Assembly: GCA_024641365.1 (NCBI GenBank)
Contig: JAHEDF010000001.1
Coordinates: 10,317-41,648 of the forward strand
Direction of reading: 5' to 3'
Length of the DNA stretch: 31,332 nt
DNA from: Planctomycetota bacterium
Lineage (GTDB): Bacteria > Planctomycetota > UBA11346
The notes beneath the pieces were generated by a model. That model ran no database searches and had not been told where the DNA came from. It saw only the letters and a list, made by a program, of their open reading frames with translations. Below, piece after piece: positions 8,040 to 16,634 of this stretch. The number at the start of each line of letters is the position of its first letter. Within the stretch, counting starts at the first letter, position 1. The position numbers and the translations under genes were made by a program.

Positions 8040-9623
8040 ATGACAAACAATGTGCAGAACAAATCACCCAATAAAGAACATATTAAAGTACGCGTTGCAA
8101 AACCGGAAGACGCCGCTGGCATTGCTGCTGTCGCAAAAGCCGCTTATGCTTCTTGGTCTTCTGTCGCTAATGAACGTAATTACTCGTTTCAAATAGCAGC
8201 ATATCCGAATGGGCAATTCGTTGCTGTCGCTGGCAAAGAAATTATTGGCTACGCCACGAGTTTGATTGTGCAATTAGATGATGACAGCCCGTGGTATAAT
8301 CACTCTGAGATATCTGGAAATGGCTCATTTAGCACCCACGATCCAGCCGGTGAAACGTTATATGGTGCGGATATTGCCGTTCATCCCGATTGGCAAGGAA
8401 AGGGCGTTTCCCAATTATTATATCAAGCCCGTCGTACTTTAATGAAACGGAATAATTTAAAACAAATGGTTGCCGGTGGCCGCATACCTGGTTTCGCTGC
8501 AGTCCGTGGTCAATTATCGGCACAAGAATATGTCGACAAAGTCAAATCTGGGGAATTAAAAGACACCGCATTAAATGCGCATTTAAGAGCCGGATATGAA
8601 GTTAAAAGTGTTCACTATGGTTATTTAAATGATCAAGAAAGTCTTGGCTATGCCACGCATTTAGTGATGAGCAATCCTAATTACCAACCGCGCAAACGTT
8701 TAATCGCTGGCGCGCCAGTTCGCCGTACTGCACGACATGTGCGCGTATGCGCAACGCAATATGATCAACGCCGTATTAGTACATTTGAAGACTTCGCCGA
8801 ACAAATTGAATACTTCGCCAATACCGCCGCGTGTTACGATAGCCATATTTTATTATTCCCAGAATTTGTCACGTCACAATTATTTACCACCTTTACCCGT
8901 GGCATCCCACTATTAGAGGCCGTTGATAAATTAGCGGAATTAGCTCCGCGTATTGACACCTTATTTAAAGAAACAGCACAACGTCATCACATCTATTTAG
9001 TCGGCGGCACCACGCCCGTTCGCACTGAAAAAGGCATGCGTAATATTGCGCACCTGTATTCACCTAGTGGCAATGTTTACACCCAAGAAAAATTGCATAT
9101 TACCCCATCTGAAAGAGATCACTGGGGCATTTTACCTGGTGAAGGCATTAAAGTCTTTGAAACGTCTATTGGACGACTTGCGATTGTGATTTGTTACGAC
9201 ATGGAATTTCCTGAATTAGCACGCATTTTAGTTGAGCATGGGGTGGATATTATTTTAAATCCATTTGCCACCGACGAACGCAAGAGCTATTTGCGTGTCC
9301 GTTACTGCGCTCAAGCACGTGCGGTTGAAAATATGGTCTATGTTGTGATGTCTGGGAATGTTGGTGGATTATCGCGCAGCCCATCTATGTTTCTTAATTT
9401 CGGCCAGGCAGCTATTTGTACCCCAAGCGATTTCGCCTTTCCTATGAATGGCATTGCCGCAGAAGGCATCGTAAATACACAAACTGTAGTAATTGCCGAT
9501 CTCGATTTAGGAGCATTAGACATTCAACGACAATCCGCCTCTGTCCGTCCGCTACTCGACCGCCGGCATGACCTTTATGAATTACATACCAAAGTACCTG
9601 TTGAACATCTGACTGTTAACTAA
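8040..9623 (+). CDS. GNAT acetyltransferase fused to carbon-nitrogen hydrolase (nitrilase superfamily)
   Basis: This 527-residue protein has two catalytic domains. Residues about 15-210 form a GNAT acetyltransferase with the acetyl-CoA region 'DIAVHPDWQGKGVSQLLY' (111-128). Residues about 232-520 form a nitrilase-superfamily amidohydrolase with the Glu-Lys-Cys triad: E275 in 'LLFPEFVT', K351 in 'YTQEKLHITPSERDHW', and C385 in 'LAIVICYDMEFPEL'. Such bifunctional fusions are known as a family; their physiological substrates are not settled, and acetylation and hydrolysis of linked amides is an inference. A TTG at 8004 extends the frame, but ATG 8040 is preferred because the upstream residues are not GNAT-like; no clear Shine-Dalgarno precedes either. 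Confidence 0.88.
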   Translation: MTNNVQNKSPNKEHIKVRVAKPEDAAGIAAVAKAAYASWSSVANERNYSFQIAAYPNGQFVAVAGKEIIGYATSLIVQLDDDSPWYNHSEISGNGSFSTHDPAGETLYGADIAVHPDWQGKGVSQLLYQARRTLMKRNNLKQMVAGGRIPGFAAVRGQLSAQEYVDKVKSGELKDTALNAHLRAGYEVKSVHYGYLNDQESLGYATHLVMSNPNYQPRKRLIAGAPVRRTARHVRVCATQYDQRRISTFEDFAEQIEYFANTAACYDSHILLFPEFVTSQLFTTFTRGIPLLEAVDKLAELAPRIDTLFKETAQRHHIYLVGGTTPVRTEKGMRNIAHLYSPSGNVYTQEKLHITPSERDHWGILPGEGIKVFETSIGRLAIVICYDMEFPELARILVEHGVDIILNPFATDERKSYLRVRYCAQARAVENMVYVVMSGNVGGLSRSPSMFLNFGQAAICTPSDFAFPMNGIAAEGIVNTQTVVIADLDLGALDIQRQSASVRPLLDRRHDLYELHTKVPVEHLTVN

Positions 9624-9715
9624 TGTATCGTTTATCTGGAAAGCCTCGTAAAAAGCTAAATAACTCACGTCCTACTCCCGCATTGCCAATTTCAGCGTGA
9701 ATCTACGCTGCCATC

Positions 9716-10327
9716 ATGCGCGTAGCAATTATAGATTATCAAGCTGGCAACCTCACATCAGTTCAACGAGCATTGCACCACATAGGGCACGATGCGGCAG
9801 TAACTGCCGATCCAGATATAATTGCAAAAGCAGATAAAGTCATTTTTCCAGGAGTTGGCGCTGCTGAAAGTTGCATGGCCAATTTACGTTCCGCTGGCTT
9901 AGATCAGGCATTAAGCACCGTTATAAAAGCAGGAACGCCGCTTTTATGTATCTGTGTTGGAATGCAGTTATTATTTGATCATAGCGAAGAAGACGGTGGC
10001 ACCACGTGTTTAAAAGTGGTACCCGGTGAAGTGAAAAAAATTACTCCCCACGATAGCACTATCAAAGTGCCACACATGGGGTGGAACCCCGTTCGCTGGG
10101 AAAGTCCCGACCCAATTTGGCACGGCATTTCCAATGAAACCCCGTTTTATTTTGTCCATAGTTACTACTGCGCACCAGCATCAGGTGTGACTCCATTAGC
10201 CACTTGTCATCATGGCGAGCGCTTTTGTGCCGGAATTCGACATAATGCACTGATTGCGGTACAATTTCACCCAGAGAAAAGCGGTTCAGTCGGTTTGTGT
10301 TTATTGGAAAATTTTCTACGTAGTTGA
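9716..10327 (+). CDS. hisH: Imidazole glycerol phosphate synthase, glutamine amidotransferase subunit HisH
   Basis: This 203-residue class I glutamine amidotransferase releases ammonia from glutamine for HisF in histidine biosynthesis. Signatures are 'AIIDYQAGNLTSVQRAL' at residues 4-20, 'FPGVGAAESCM' at 44-54, the nucleophile C80 in 'LLCICVGMQLLF', 'HMGWNPV' at 120-126, 'YFVHSYY' at 145-151, and the catalytic H185 and E187 in 'QFHPEKSG'. The nucleophile loop has Cys where most HisH have Gly (LGICLGMQ becomes LCICVGMQ), which is mild. Length is standard. No hisF or other his gene is adjacent, so the pathway genes are scattered in this genome. Start ATG at 9716 fits the family. Confidence 0.93.
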   Translation: MRVAIIDYQAGNLTSVQRALHHIGHDAAVTADPDIIAKADKVIFPGVGAAESCMANLRSAGLDQALSTVIKAGTPLLCICVGMQLLFDHSEEDGGTTCLKVVPGEVKKITPHDSTIKVPHMGWNPVRWESPDPIWHGISNETPFYFVHSYYCAPASGVTPLATCHHGERFCAGIRHNALIAVQFHPEKSGSVGLCLLENFLRS

Positions 10328-10714
10328 TGGCAGTACTTTTTAAAAAAATGAAAAAATTATGACCGTTTCGAACGCTTCTAGATCATACCATCTAATGTGA
10401 ATCTACCTGTGCCAATGTCACTCAACAACGCGGTTTATTCCGTGTATTTGTTATACTAATTCCGCCTCAAATCATCCGTAATGGCAACAGATTAACATGG
10501 AGAACCAGAGAACCGAAGAGTAAAGCTGTGCTTTTTTTCAATAACCACAGGATTTTCACCTTGGTATTTCTCCGTTTCTCCGGTCCTCCATGTAAGTGTC
10601 TTATTATTTAGGATCTATTGAGCCGGAATTGGTGTTAGCCTTGGTAATATTGCGATTTACAAAGAGCGCCCTTCACTTCATAACGAATTTTCCATTCGCT
10701 TTACTGGATCACTT
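10328..10714. other. Intergenic region of 387 bases with an inverted repeat
   Basis: No convincing ORF or RNA gene is seen. The stretch holds a poly-T/poly-A patch near the hisH end (10338-10360) and an imperfect inverted repeat at 10495-10593. A promoter for the following cytochrome gene is expected here but no clear -35/-10 pair could be assigned. Confidence 0.6.
10495..10593. repeat. Imperfect 24-bp inverted repeat (dispersed-repeat-like)
   Basis: Left arm 10495-10518 (acatggagaaccagagaac...) pairs with right arm 10570-10593 (...tctccggtcctccatgt), matching at 20 of 24 positions with a 51-base loop. The left arm is preceded by 'cagatta', which also precedes the hairpin at 15330-15357 ('cagattaaccgcagaggacg'), suggesting both belong to a purine-rich 'CAGAGGA/CAGAGAA' repeat family that occurs between genes in various bacteria. 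Confidence 0.55.
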
Positions 10715-13700
10715 ATGAAAACAATTACTCCGTTTGTGCTGATCGCCATGTGCGCACTTGCCTGCCATGGCGCTGAAAAATTGTCCTACAATCGCGACGT
10801 GCGTCCGATTTTATCTGATACGTGCTTTAAATGCCACGGCCCAGATAAGTCCAACGTCAAAGGCAAGCTCCGTCTCGATATCGGTGAATTGGCACTCAAA
10901 AAAGAAGCCTTTATTCCTGGGAAGCCACAAGAAAGCGAATTAATTAAACGTATTCGCACCAAGGATGAAGACGACGTCATGCCACCGCCTGATGCGCCTC
11001 GCCAATTATCCGAGGCACAAAAGAAAATATTAGAGCAATGGATAGCAGAAGGTGCTCAGTACGAACCACACTGGGCCTACATCCCTCCGGTTAAAACCCC
11101 TGTTCCACAAGTCAGTGATAAAAAATGGGGCGCACAACCAATTGATGCATTTATCTTACAAAAATTAGACGATAAAAAAATCACGCCCTCACCAATCGCA
11201 GATCGTGCAACACTGCTACGTCGTATTACCTTGGATTTAATTGGATTGCCACCAACTGAAAAAGAATTAGCTGATTTTTTAGCTGACAAATCTGAACTAG
11301 CTTATGAAAAAGTTGTCGACCGTTTAATGGCGTCCCCTCATTTTGGCGAACGCATGGCGGTTCCGTGGTTGGATGCGGTACGTTTCTCTGACACAGTTGG
11401 CTTTCATGGTGACCAAAACCAAAATAATTTTCCGTATCGCGATTGGGTTATTAATGCCATTAACACCAATATGCCATTTGATCGCTTCACGGCAGAACAA
11501 CTCGCTGGTGATTTATTACCAGACGCAACAACCAGTTCGAAAGTCGCCTCTGGATTTAATCGCTTAAATATGATGACCCGCGAAGGCGGCGCACAACCTG
11601 ATGAGTACATGGCAAAATATGCAGCCGATCGAGTTCGTACACTCGGTGGAGCATGGCTTGGATCGACTTTAGCCTGCTGTGAATGCCATGACCATAAATA
11701 TGATCCGTGGAGCACAAAAGACTTCTATCAATTCGCTTCGTTTTTTGCCGACATTCGCCAATGGGGTGTCTATGCTGATTACGGTTATACCAGAAATCCA
11801 GACCTCAAAGGATTTAATAACGATTATCCATTTCCACCAGAAATTGAAGTTGATAGTCCCTATTTAATTAATCGAATTGATCGCTTACGTAAACAAGGTG
11901 AAGCGCTTGCTGGTACGGCAATTAAAAAGGACGACGCCGGTTTTGCTGAATGGCGCAAATCAGTGGCAGCTTTTACTGCATCACATCCAGATGGATGGGC
12001 CGCGGTTAAACCAACAGCTCCGGCTGCGAAAGCACCGTATTCATTAGGCAAAAATGGCACCTTAAACATTACGGCAAAGCGTGACAGCAATGTCATCTTA
12101 CCGCTCAGCGTTGAGGCTGGGTGGATTGCTGCCATTCGTATTACTTTAGCACAAGAAAACAAAGGTTCTGCGCTTTTATCTGATAAAGGAAAAGGTAATC
12201 CAAATGTCAGTATTAAACTACAACATTTAGCTAAAGGTGAAAAAAAATCAGCTACGATTGGTTATCGCATAGGTGATGCGAGCGATAAAGTGGAGCGCTA
12301 CCGTAGTGGCTCTAGTATATTAGGAATTAGTGGTGGTTGGAACTTTAGCGATGAAATTGCTAAAACTCCCGCAACTGCAATTTTTATTCTTGATCGCCCA
12401 ATTAACATTGGGGCAGAAGATAGCGTTGAGTTAGTCTTAGAAAAAAATGATCTCTACAGCTTCCATATCGCTGTTTCCCCATTTGTTCCTACTGATTTGA
12501 AAAAGGGAACGATTAATGCTGATTTTGTAAACTCCCTGAAAAACTCCTCGGCACCAAAATCCGATGCGCTCGTTTATGCATATGCGCTTGGTACTGCGGT
12601 GAATAGCGACCTCTACAATCAATTAACAGCAATTGATAAAACAATTGAAGCGTGCCGTAATGGAAAAGCCATGACAACGGTGGCCGAAGCATGGCAACCA
12701 AAGGAGGTACGCGTATTACCCCGTGGCAATTGGCAAGATACCAGCGGTGAAGTAGTGTCACCGGAAGCGCCTGAATTTTTAAATGATTTTCCGACCAAAA
12801 AATCTGCACGTCGTACACGATTAGATTTAGCCACCTGGTTAACTTCAGCTGATAATCCACTAACAGCACGTGTATTTGTGAATCGTTTATGGGCTCAGTT
12901 AATGGGCGTTGGCTTATGCGCTACAGTCGATGACTTTGGCTTGCAGGGAGAATGGCCGTCACATCCTGAATTACTTGATTGGTTAGCCGTTGATTTCCGT
13001 GAGCATAAGTGGGATGTGAAGCGCATGGTAAAACAAATTGTTATGAGTAATACCTATTGCCAATCTGCCGTTCAACGTACTGACATCCTTGCACATGATC
13101 CAGCAAATCGCTTACGTGCCATGCAATCACCTCGTCGCTTAGATGCAGAATTTATTCGTGACAATGCGTTATTTATCAGCGGTTTATTAACGAGTTATAT
13201 TGGTGGCCCCAGTGTAAAACCATATCAGCCCCCTGGCTATTATGCGAATCTACAATTTCCAAATCGTGATTATGTCAGCGACACTGATGATGAACAATAT
13301 CGCCGTGGCTTGTACATGCATTGGCAACGTACCTTTTTACATCCCATGCTTGCCAATTTCGACGCACCTTCACGTGATGAATGTGCTGTCTTTCGCACCC
13401 AAGCTAACAGCCCACAACAAGCACTGACATTATTAAATGACCCAACCTTTGTGGAAGCCGCTCGTGCATGGGCGGCCAAAATTGTCGACACAAAAGGAAC
13501 TGACGAACAGCGCATTCGTAACGCATTTAAAGTAGCGCTCTGCCGTTCACCGTCTGCTGAGGAATTACAGCCCTTGTTAAAATTCTTGGCCAAACAACGC
13601 CAACATTTTTCTATGCAAAAAGAAGCCGCTGATGCGCTGCTCAGAACTGGGCTCGCTCCACTGCCTCCAGAAGATAAGCGCGTAGAAGTAGCGGCATGGG

Positions 13701-13753
13701 CTCAGCTGTGCCGTGTCATTTTAAATTTACACGAAACCATTACCCGTCTTTAA
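10715..13753 (+). CDS. PSCyt1-DUF1549-DUF1553 cytochrome c-type protein
   Basis: This 1012-residue protein has a Sec signal (MKTITPFVLIAMCALACHGA) and three domains typical of Planctomycetes and relatives. PSCyt1 (about 25-105) carries the haem-binding 'CFKCH' at residues 37-41 and the 'DDVMPPPD' motif. DUF1549/PSCyt2 (about 140-345) carries 'AVPWLDAVRFSDTVGFHGD' and a second CxxCH, 'CCECHDHKYDP', at 321-331. DUF1553/PSD1 (about 695-990) carries 'RTRLDLATWL', 'NPLTARVFVNRLWAQLMG', 'SPRRLDAEFIRDNAL' and 'ALTLLNDPTFVEAARAWA'. The middle part (about 420-640) is a beta-rich insert. The biochemical role of the family is unproven; an extracytoplasmic redox or catabolic role is inferred. The DUF1501 partner follows after 42 bases, the usual arrangement. 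Confidence 0.93.
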   Translation: MKTITPFVLIAMCALACHGAEKLSYNRDVRPILSDTCFKCHGPDKSNVKGKLRLDIGELALKKEAFIPGKPQESELIKRIRTKDEDDVMPPPDAPRQLSEAQKKILEQWIAEGAQYEPHWAYIPPVKTPVPQVSDKKWGAQPIDAFILQKLDDKKITPSPIADRATLLRRITLDLIGLPPTEKELADFLADKSELAYEKVVDRLMASPHFGERMAVPWLDAVRFSDTVGFHGDQNQNNFPYRDWVINAINTNMPFDRFTAEQLAGDLLPDATTSSKVASGFNRLNMMTREGGAQPDEYMAKYAADRVRTLGGAWLGSTLACCECHDHKYDPWSTKDFYQFASFFADIRQWGVYADYGYTRNPDLKGFNNDYPFPPEIEVDSPYLINRIDRLRKQGEALAGTAIKKDDAGFAEWRKSVAAFTASHPDGWAAVKPTAPAAKAPYSLGKNGTLNITAKRDSNVILPLSVEAGWIAAIRITLAQENKGSALLSDKGKGNPNVSIKLQHLAKGEKKSATIGYRIGDASDKVERYRSGSSILGISGGWNFSDEIAKTPATAIFILDRPINIGAEDSVELVLEKNDLYSFHIAVSPFVPTDLKKGTINADFVNSLKNSSAPKSDALVYAYALGTAVNSDLYNQLTAIDKTIEACRNGKAMTTVAEAWQPKEVRVLPRGNWQDTSGEVVSPEAPEFLNDFPTKKSARRTRLDLATWLTSADNPLTARVFVNRLWAQLMGVGLCATVDDFGLQGEWPSHPELLDWLAVDFREHKWDVKRMVKQIVMSNTYCQSAVQRTDILAHDPANRLRAMQSPRRLDAEFIRDNALFISGLLTSYIGGPSVKPYQPPGYYANLQFPNRDYVSDTDDEQYRRGLYMHWQRTFLHPMLANFDAPSRDECAVFRTQANSPQQALTLLNDPTFVEAARAWAAKIVDTKGTDEQRIRNAFKVALCRSPSAEELQPLLKFLAKQRQHFSMQKEAADALLRTGLAPLPPEDKRVEVAAWAQLCRVILNLHETITRL

Positions 13754-13759
13754 TAGCTA

Positions 13760-13781
13760 AGCGACAGTCCTAGCGACAGTC
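13760..13781. repeat. 10-bp direct repeat before the DUF1501 gene
   Basis: agcgacagtc occurs at 13760-13769 and again at 13772-13781, ending just before the Shine-Dalgarno of the DUF1501 gene. It is probably a small local duplication in the spacer. Confidence 0.6.
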
Positions 13782-13795
13782 ATGTGGAGTTTGTT

Positions 13796-15208
13796 ATGAA
13801 TAAAAATATAAACTATTTACAGCGCCGCGCTTTCTTAGCGCAATCGATGTATGGCCTTGGCGGCATTGCTTTGGCGTCGTTATTACCCGGCACTGCTCAG
13901 GCCGATGAACGGTGGCGTGGCATTATCACAAAACCACATACACCTGTTAAAGCGAAACGGATTATTCATTTATGCATGGCTGGTGGGCCATCGCATTTAG
14001 AAACGTTTGATTTTAAACCACAATTAAAAGCCTTAAATGGCAAGCCGTTTCCAGAGTCATTTACCAAAGGGCAACAATTAGCACAGTTACAAAATGCTGA
14101 ATTAAAGGCTCGTGGACCATTTACTGAGTTTAAAAAATATGGTAAATCGGGACAGGAAATCTCGACACTATTTCCTCATTTGGGCTCAGTCGCTGACGAA
14201 TTGTGCATTATACGTTCCATGCACACCGAACAAATTAATCACGACACAGCGCATGCGTTCATGAATACGGGATCAATTGTAAAAGGTCGCCCCAGCTTTG
14301 GCTCCTGGATGTTATATGGTTTAGGTGCTGAAACTGAAAATCTTCCCGGTTTTGTGGTCATGACCTCACAAGGAAAAGGCGGTGGTGCACAACCCGTTTC
14401 TGCTCGCCAATGGTCAGCAGGATTTTTACCAAGTCGTTTCCAAGGTATTCAATTTCAATCGAAGGGTGACGCCGTTCATTATGTTGCAAATCCAGATGGC
14501 ATTGACGCGCCTTCGCAGCGCGGTGTCATTGATGAAGTCAATCGCATGAATGGATTGCTGGCCGAACAATTACACGATCCAGAAATTCACACCCGCATTA
14601 GCCAGTATGAAATGGCTTTTCGCATGCAGTCATCAGTGCCTGAATTAACTGATTTCAGTAAAGAATCAAAAGCCATGCTGGACCGCTATGGCATAACCAA
14701 ACCTGGCGATGGCAGTTTTGCCAGTAATTGTTTATTAGCCCGGCGCATGGCAGAACGCGGCGTTCGATTTATTCAACTTTATCATCGCGCCTTTGATCAC
14801 CATGGTGGCATTGAAAAAGAATTACCAAAAGCAGCAGCGGAAACAGATCAAGCAAGTGCGGCATTAATTATGGATTTAAAAGAACGCGGCTTATTAGATG
14901 ACACATTAATTTTATGGGGCGGAGAATTTGGACGCACACCCATGGGCCAAGGCAGTGGACGCGACCATCATATTCTCGGTTTCTCTGTCGCCTTAGCTGG
15001 TGGCGGCATTAAAGGTGGCACATCCTACGGCGGCACAGATGAACTCGGCTATAAAGCCGTCGATAAACCAGTCAGCGTTCATGATCTACATGCGACTATG
15101 CAACACCTATGTGGTATTGATCACCTCAAATTGACCTACCGCACCCAAGGACGCGACTTCCGCTTAACCGACGTATTCGGTGAAGTGGTACATGATATTT
15201 TAGCGTAA
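13796..15208 (+). CDS. DUF1501 family exported protein (sulfatase-like fold)
   Basis: This 470-residue protein belongs to the DUF1501 family (PF07394). The N-terminus 'QRRAFLAQSMYGLGGIAL' has twin arginines followed by a hydrophobic stretch ending near TAQA, consistent with Tat-type export. Family features are 'RIIHLCMAGGPSHLETFDFKP', 'LCIIRSMHTEQINHDTAHAF', 'SWMLYGLGAETENLPGFVVM', 'GVRFIQLYHRAFDHHGG', 'LWGGEFGRTPMGQGSGRDHH' and 'VHDLHATMQHLCGID'. The role is unknown; the family almost always sits beside a PSCyt1/DUF1549/DUF1553 gene, as here, and the two are inferred to act together outside the cytoplasm. A GTG at 13784 extends the frame, but ATG 13796 is chosen because GGAG stands seven bases before it and the Tat signal starts there. 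Confidence 0.93.
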   Translation: MNKNINYLQRRAFLAQSMYGLGGIALASLLPGTAQADERWRGIITKPHTPVKAKRIIHLCMAGGPSHLETFDFKPQLKALNGKPFPESFTKGQQLAQLQNAELKARGPFTEFKKYGKSGQEISTLFPHLGSVADELCIIRSMHTEQINHDTAHAFMNTGSIVKGRPSFGSWMLYGLGAETENLPGFVVMTSQGKGGGAQPVSARQWSAGFLPSRFQGIQFQSKGDAVHYVANPDGIDAPSQRGVIDEVNRMNGLLAEQLHDPEIHTRISQYEMAFRMQSSVPELTDFSKESKAMLDRYGITKPGDGSFASNCLLARRMAERGVRFIQLYHRAFDHHGGIEKELPKAAAETDQASAALIMDLKERGLLDDTLILWGGEFGRTPMGQGSGRDHHILGFSVALAGGGIKGGTSYGGTDELGYKAVDKPVSVHDLHATMQHLCGIDHLKLTYRTQGRDFRLTDVFGEVVHDILA

Positions 15209-15329
15209 AAATATTTTTATACGGTTCTGGTATAATTATGAATTAATAAAGGCATTCAACTCAGAGACAATGCTATTCGGCTAATAATCGCGTTTTCCCT
15301 TGGAAAATACTTTTAATCGAAGACAGATT

Positions 15330-15357
15330 AACCGCAGAGGACGCAGAGAGTGCGGTT
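15330..15357. repeat. Hairpin within a CAGAGGA-type repeat between convergent genes
   Basis: aaccgca (15330-15336) and tgcggtt (15351-15357) form a perfect 7-bp stem around a 14-base loop containing 'gaggacgcagagag'. It lies between the convergent DUF1501 and cysteine desulfurase genes, 47 bases from the latter's stop, so a bidirectional terminator role is possible, though no long T-run follows. It resembles the repeat at 10495-10593. Confidence 0.5.
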
Positions 15358-15403
15358 TGATTTATAAAACTTATGTAAATTGTTGACTTATGGTTGCCGT
15401 TTA

Positions 15404-16546
15404 TTATTTCGCCTTCATGGCTGTCATCGCTGTTACTTCGCTAATATACGCAGCCACAAAAGCATCTATATTATCTGCAGTCGTTGTCGATCCGACAGAA
15501 ATACGCAAAACACTTTTTGCTAAATCTAAATCAATGCCAAGCGCAGCGATTACATGACTCGGTTCTCCACGTGCAGCCATGCACGCTGATCCAGTCGATA
15601 CTGACACGCCCGCTAAATCGAGTCGCATGACAAGTGCGCCATTAACTACGCCCGGATGCAATAAACTCATGGTATTCGGCATGCGTTCAGCTTCATGTGC
15701 CAACCACTGCACGTTTGGTAATGATTTTTTAATGCGCGCATAAGCGCCTTCTAACAACATCCGTTGACGCACGCGTTCTTCTTCACCATGCGACAACGCG
15801 TCTTCTAATGCTGCTGCTAATGCAGATAAATTTGCAGCATCCTCTGTACCGCTGCGACGATCCTGTTGTTGTTTCCCACCATAAATTAATGGAGAAATTT
15901 TAACGCCATTTTTTACATATAATAAACCAACACCTTTCGGAGCGCCAATTTTATGTCCCGCAACACTGGCAAAATCGACACCTAATTCATTGAAATTAAT
16001 ATCGACCTTTCCAGCCCCTTGCGCACAGTCTAATAATACTCGTGCTTGTGGAGCGATTTCACGCATGACCGATACGAGTGCGGGAATATCTTGGCGAACA
16101 CCAATTTCATTATTGGCAAATTGCACGCACAATAAGCGTGTCTTATCGGTAACCGCTGCGCGTACCGTTTCTGGCAATAAACGACCACAACTATCCACTG
16201 GTAATTTTTTAGCGTGAAACCGCTCGCTATTTCTCAGCACAGAACTGTGCTCAATAGCCGACATTAAAATAAGATTATCGTCCGGCGCTGCATCAGCGAC
16301 CGTCGAAGTAATTGCTAAAGCATTTGCCTCCGTACCACCACTGGTGGCAATTAATTCGTGTGGTTTACATCCCAATAAACGAGCACAAGTCGCTTTCATG
16401 TGATCAATATGATGACGCGTTGCTTGTCCTGGTGCATGTACAGATCCAGGATTTGCCCATGCTATGTCGTAAGCATTAATCCATGCTTGTTTAGCGGCTG
16501 GCGATAAAGGGGCGGTAGCATTCCAGTCTAAATAATGTTGTGTCAT
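15404..16546 (-). CDS. Cysteine desulfurase (NifS/IscS family)
   Basis: This 380-residue PLP enzyme removes sulfur from cysteine for Fe-S clusters or thio-tRNA. Visible signatures: 'YLDWNATAPLSPA' at the start, 'NPGSVHAPGQATRH' near 32-45, 'TSGGTEANALAI' near 68-79, the stacking His100 in 'SAIEHSSV', D173 in 'LLDCAQGAGK', PLP lysine K199 in 'SVAGHKIGAPKGVG', 'DRRSGTEDAAN' near 229-239, and the catalytic C322 in 'STGSACMAARGEPSHVI'. It is the last gene of a probable minus-strand operon, 88 bases after the MnmE-like gene. No iscU or sufU scaffold gene is adjacent, so a role in tRNA thiolation, fitting its neighbours, is a reasonable inference beside general Fe-S assembly. Confidence 0.93.
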   Translation of the reverse strand: MTQHYLDWNATAPLSPAAKQAWINAYDIAWANPGSVHAPGQATRHHIDHMKATCARLLGCKPHELIATSGGTEANALAITSTVADAAPDDNLILMSAIEHSSVLRNSERFHAKKLPVDSCGRLLPETVRAAVTDKTRLLCVQFANNEIGVRQDIPALVSVMREIAPQARVLLDCAQGAGKVDINFNELGVDFASVAGHKIGAPKGVGLLYVKNGVKISPLIYGGKQQQDRRSGTEDAANLSALAAALEDALSHGEEERVRQRMLLEGAYARIKKSLPNVQWLAHEAERMPNTMSLLHPGVVNGALVMRLDLAGVSVSTGSACMAARGEPSHVIAALGIDLDLAKSVLRISVGSTTTADNIDAFVAAYISEVTAMTAMKAK

Positions 16547-16634
16547 GGCGCGCAGTGTGTTTTATCTGGTTAGGGCTCAATACGCAGACGCCGGAACTAC
16601 TACAACTTGTCAGAGTCGTTTTACGGCTCCTCCA

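Noticed and set aside
10328..10714. tRNA or small RNA gene
   Set aside because: No cloverleaf or T-loop consensus was found; only an imperfect inverted repeat is visible.
12513..12869. Minus-strand ORF of 118 codons inside the PSCyt1 gene
   Set aside because: It is the antisense shadow of a well-supported coding region and has no recognisable motif or ribosome binding site.
15206..15219. AT-only palindrome after the DUF1501 stop (taaaaatattttta) as a terminator
   Set aside because: It overlaps the stop codon and has no GC pairs, so a stable terminator hairpin is unlikely.
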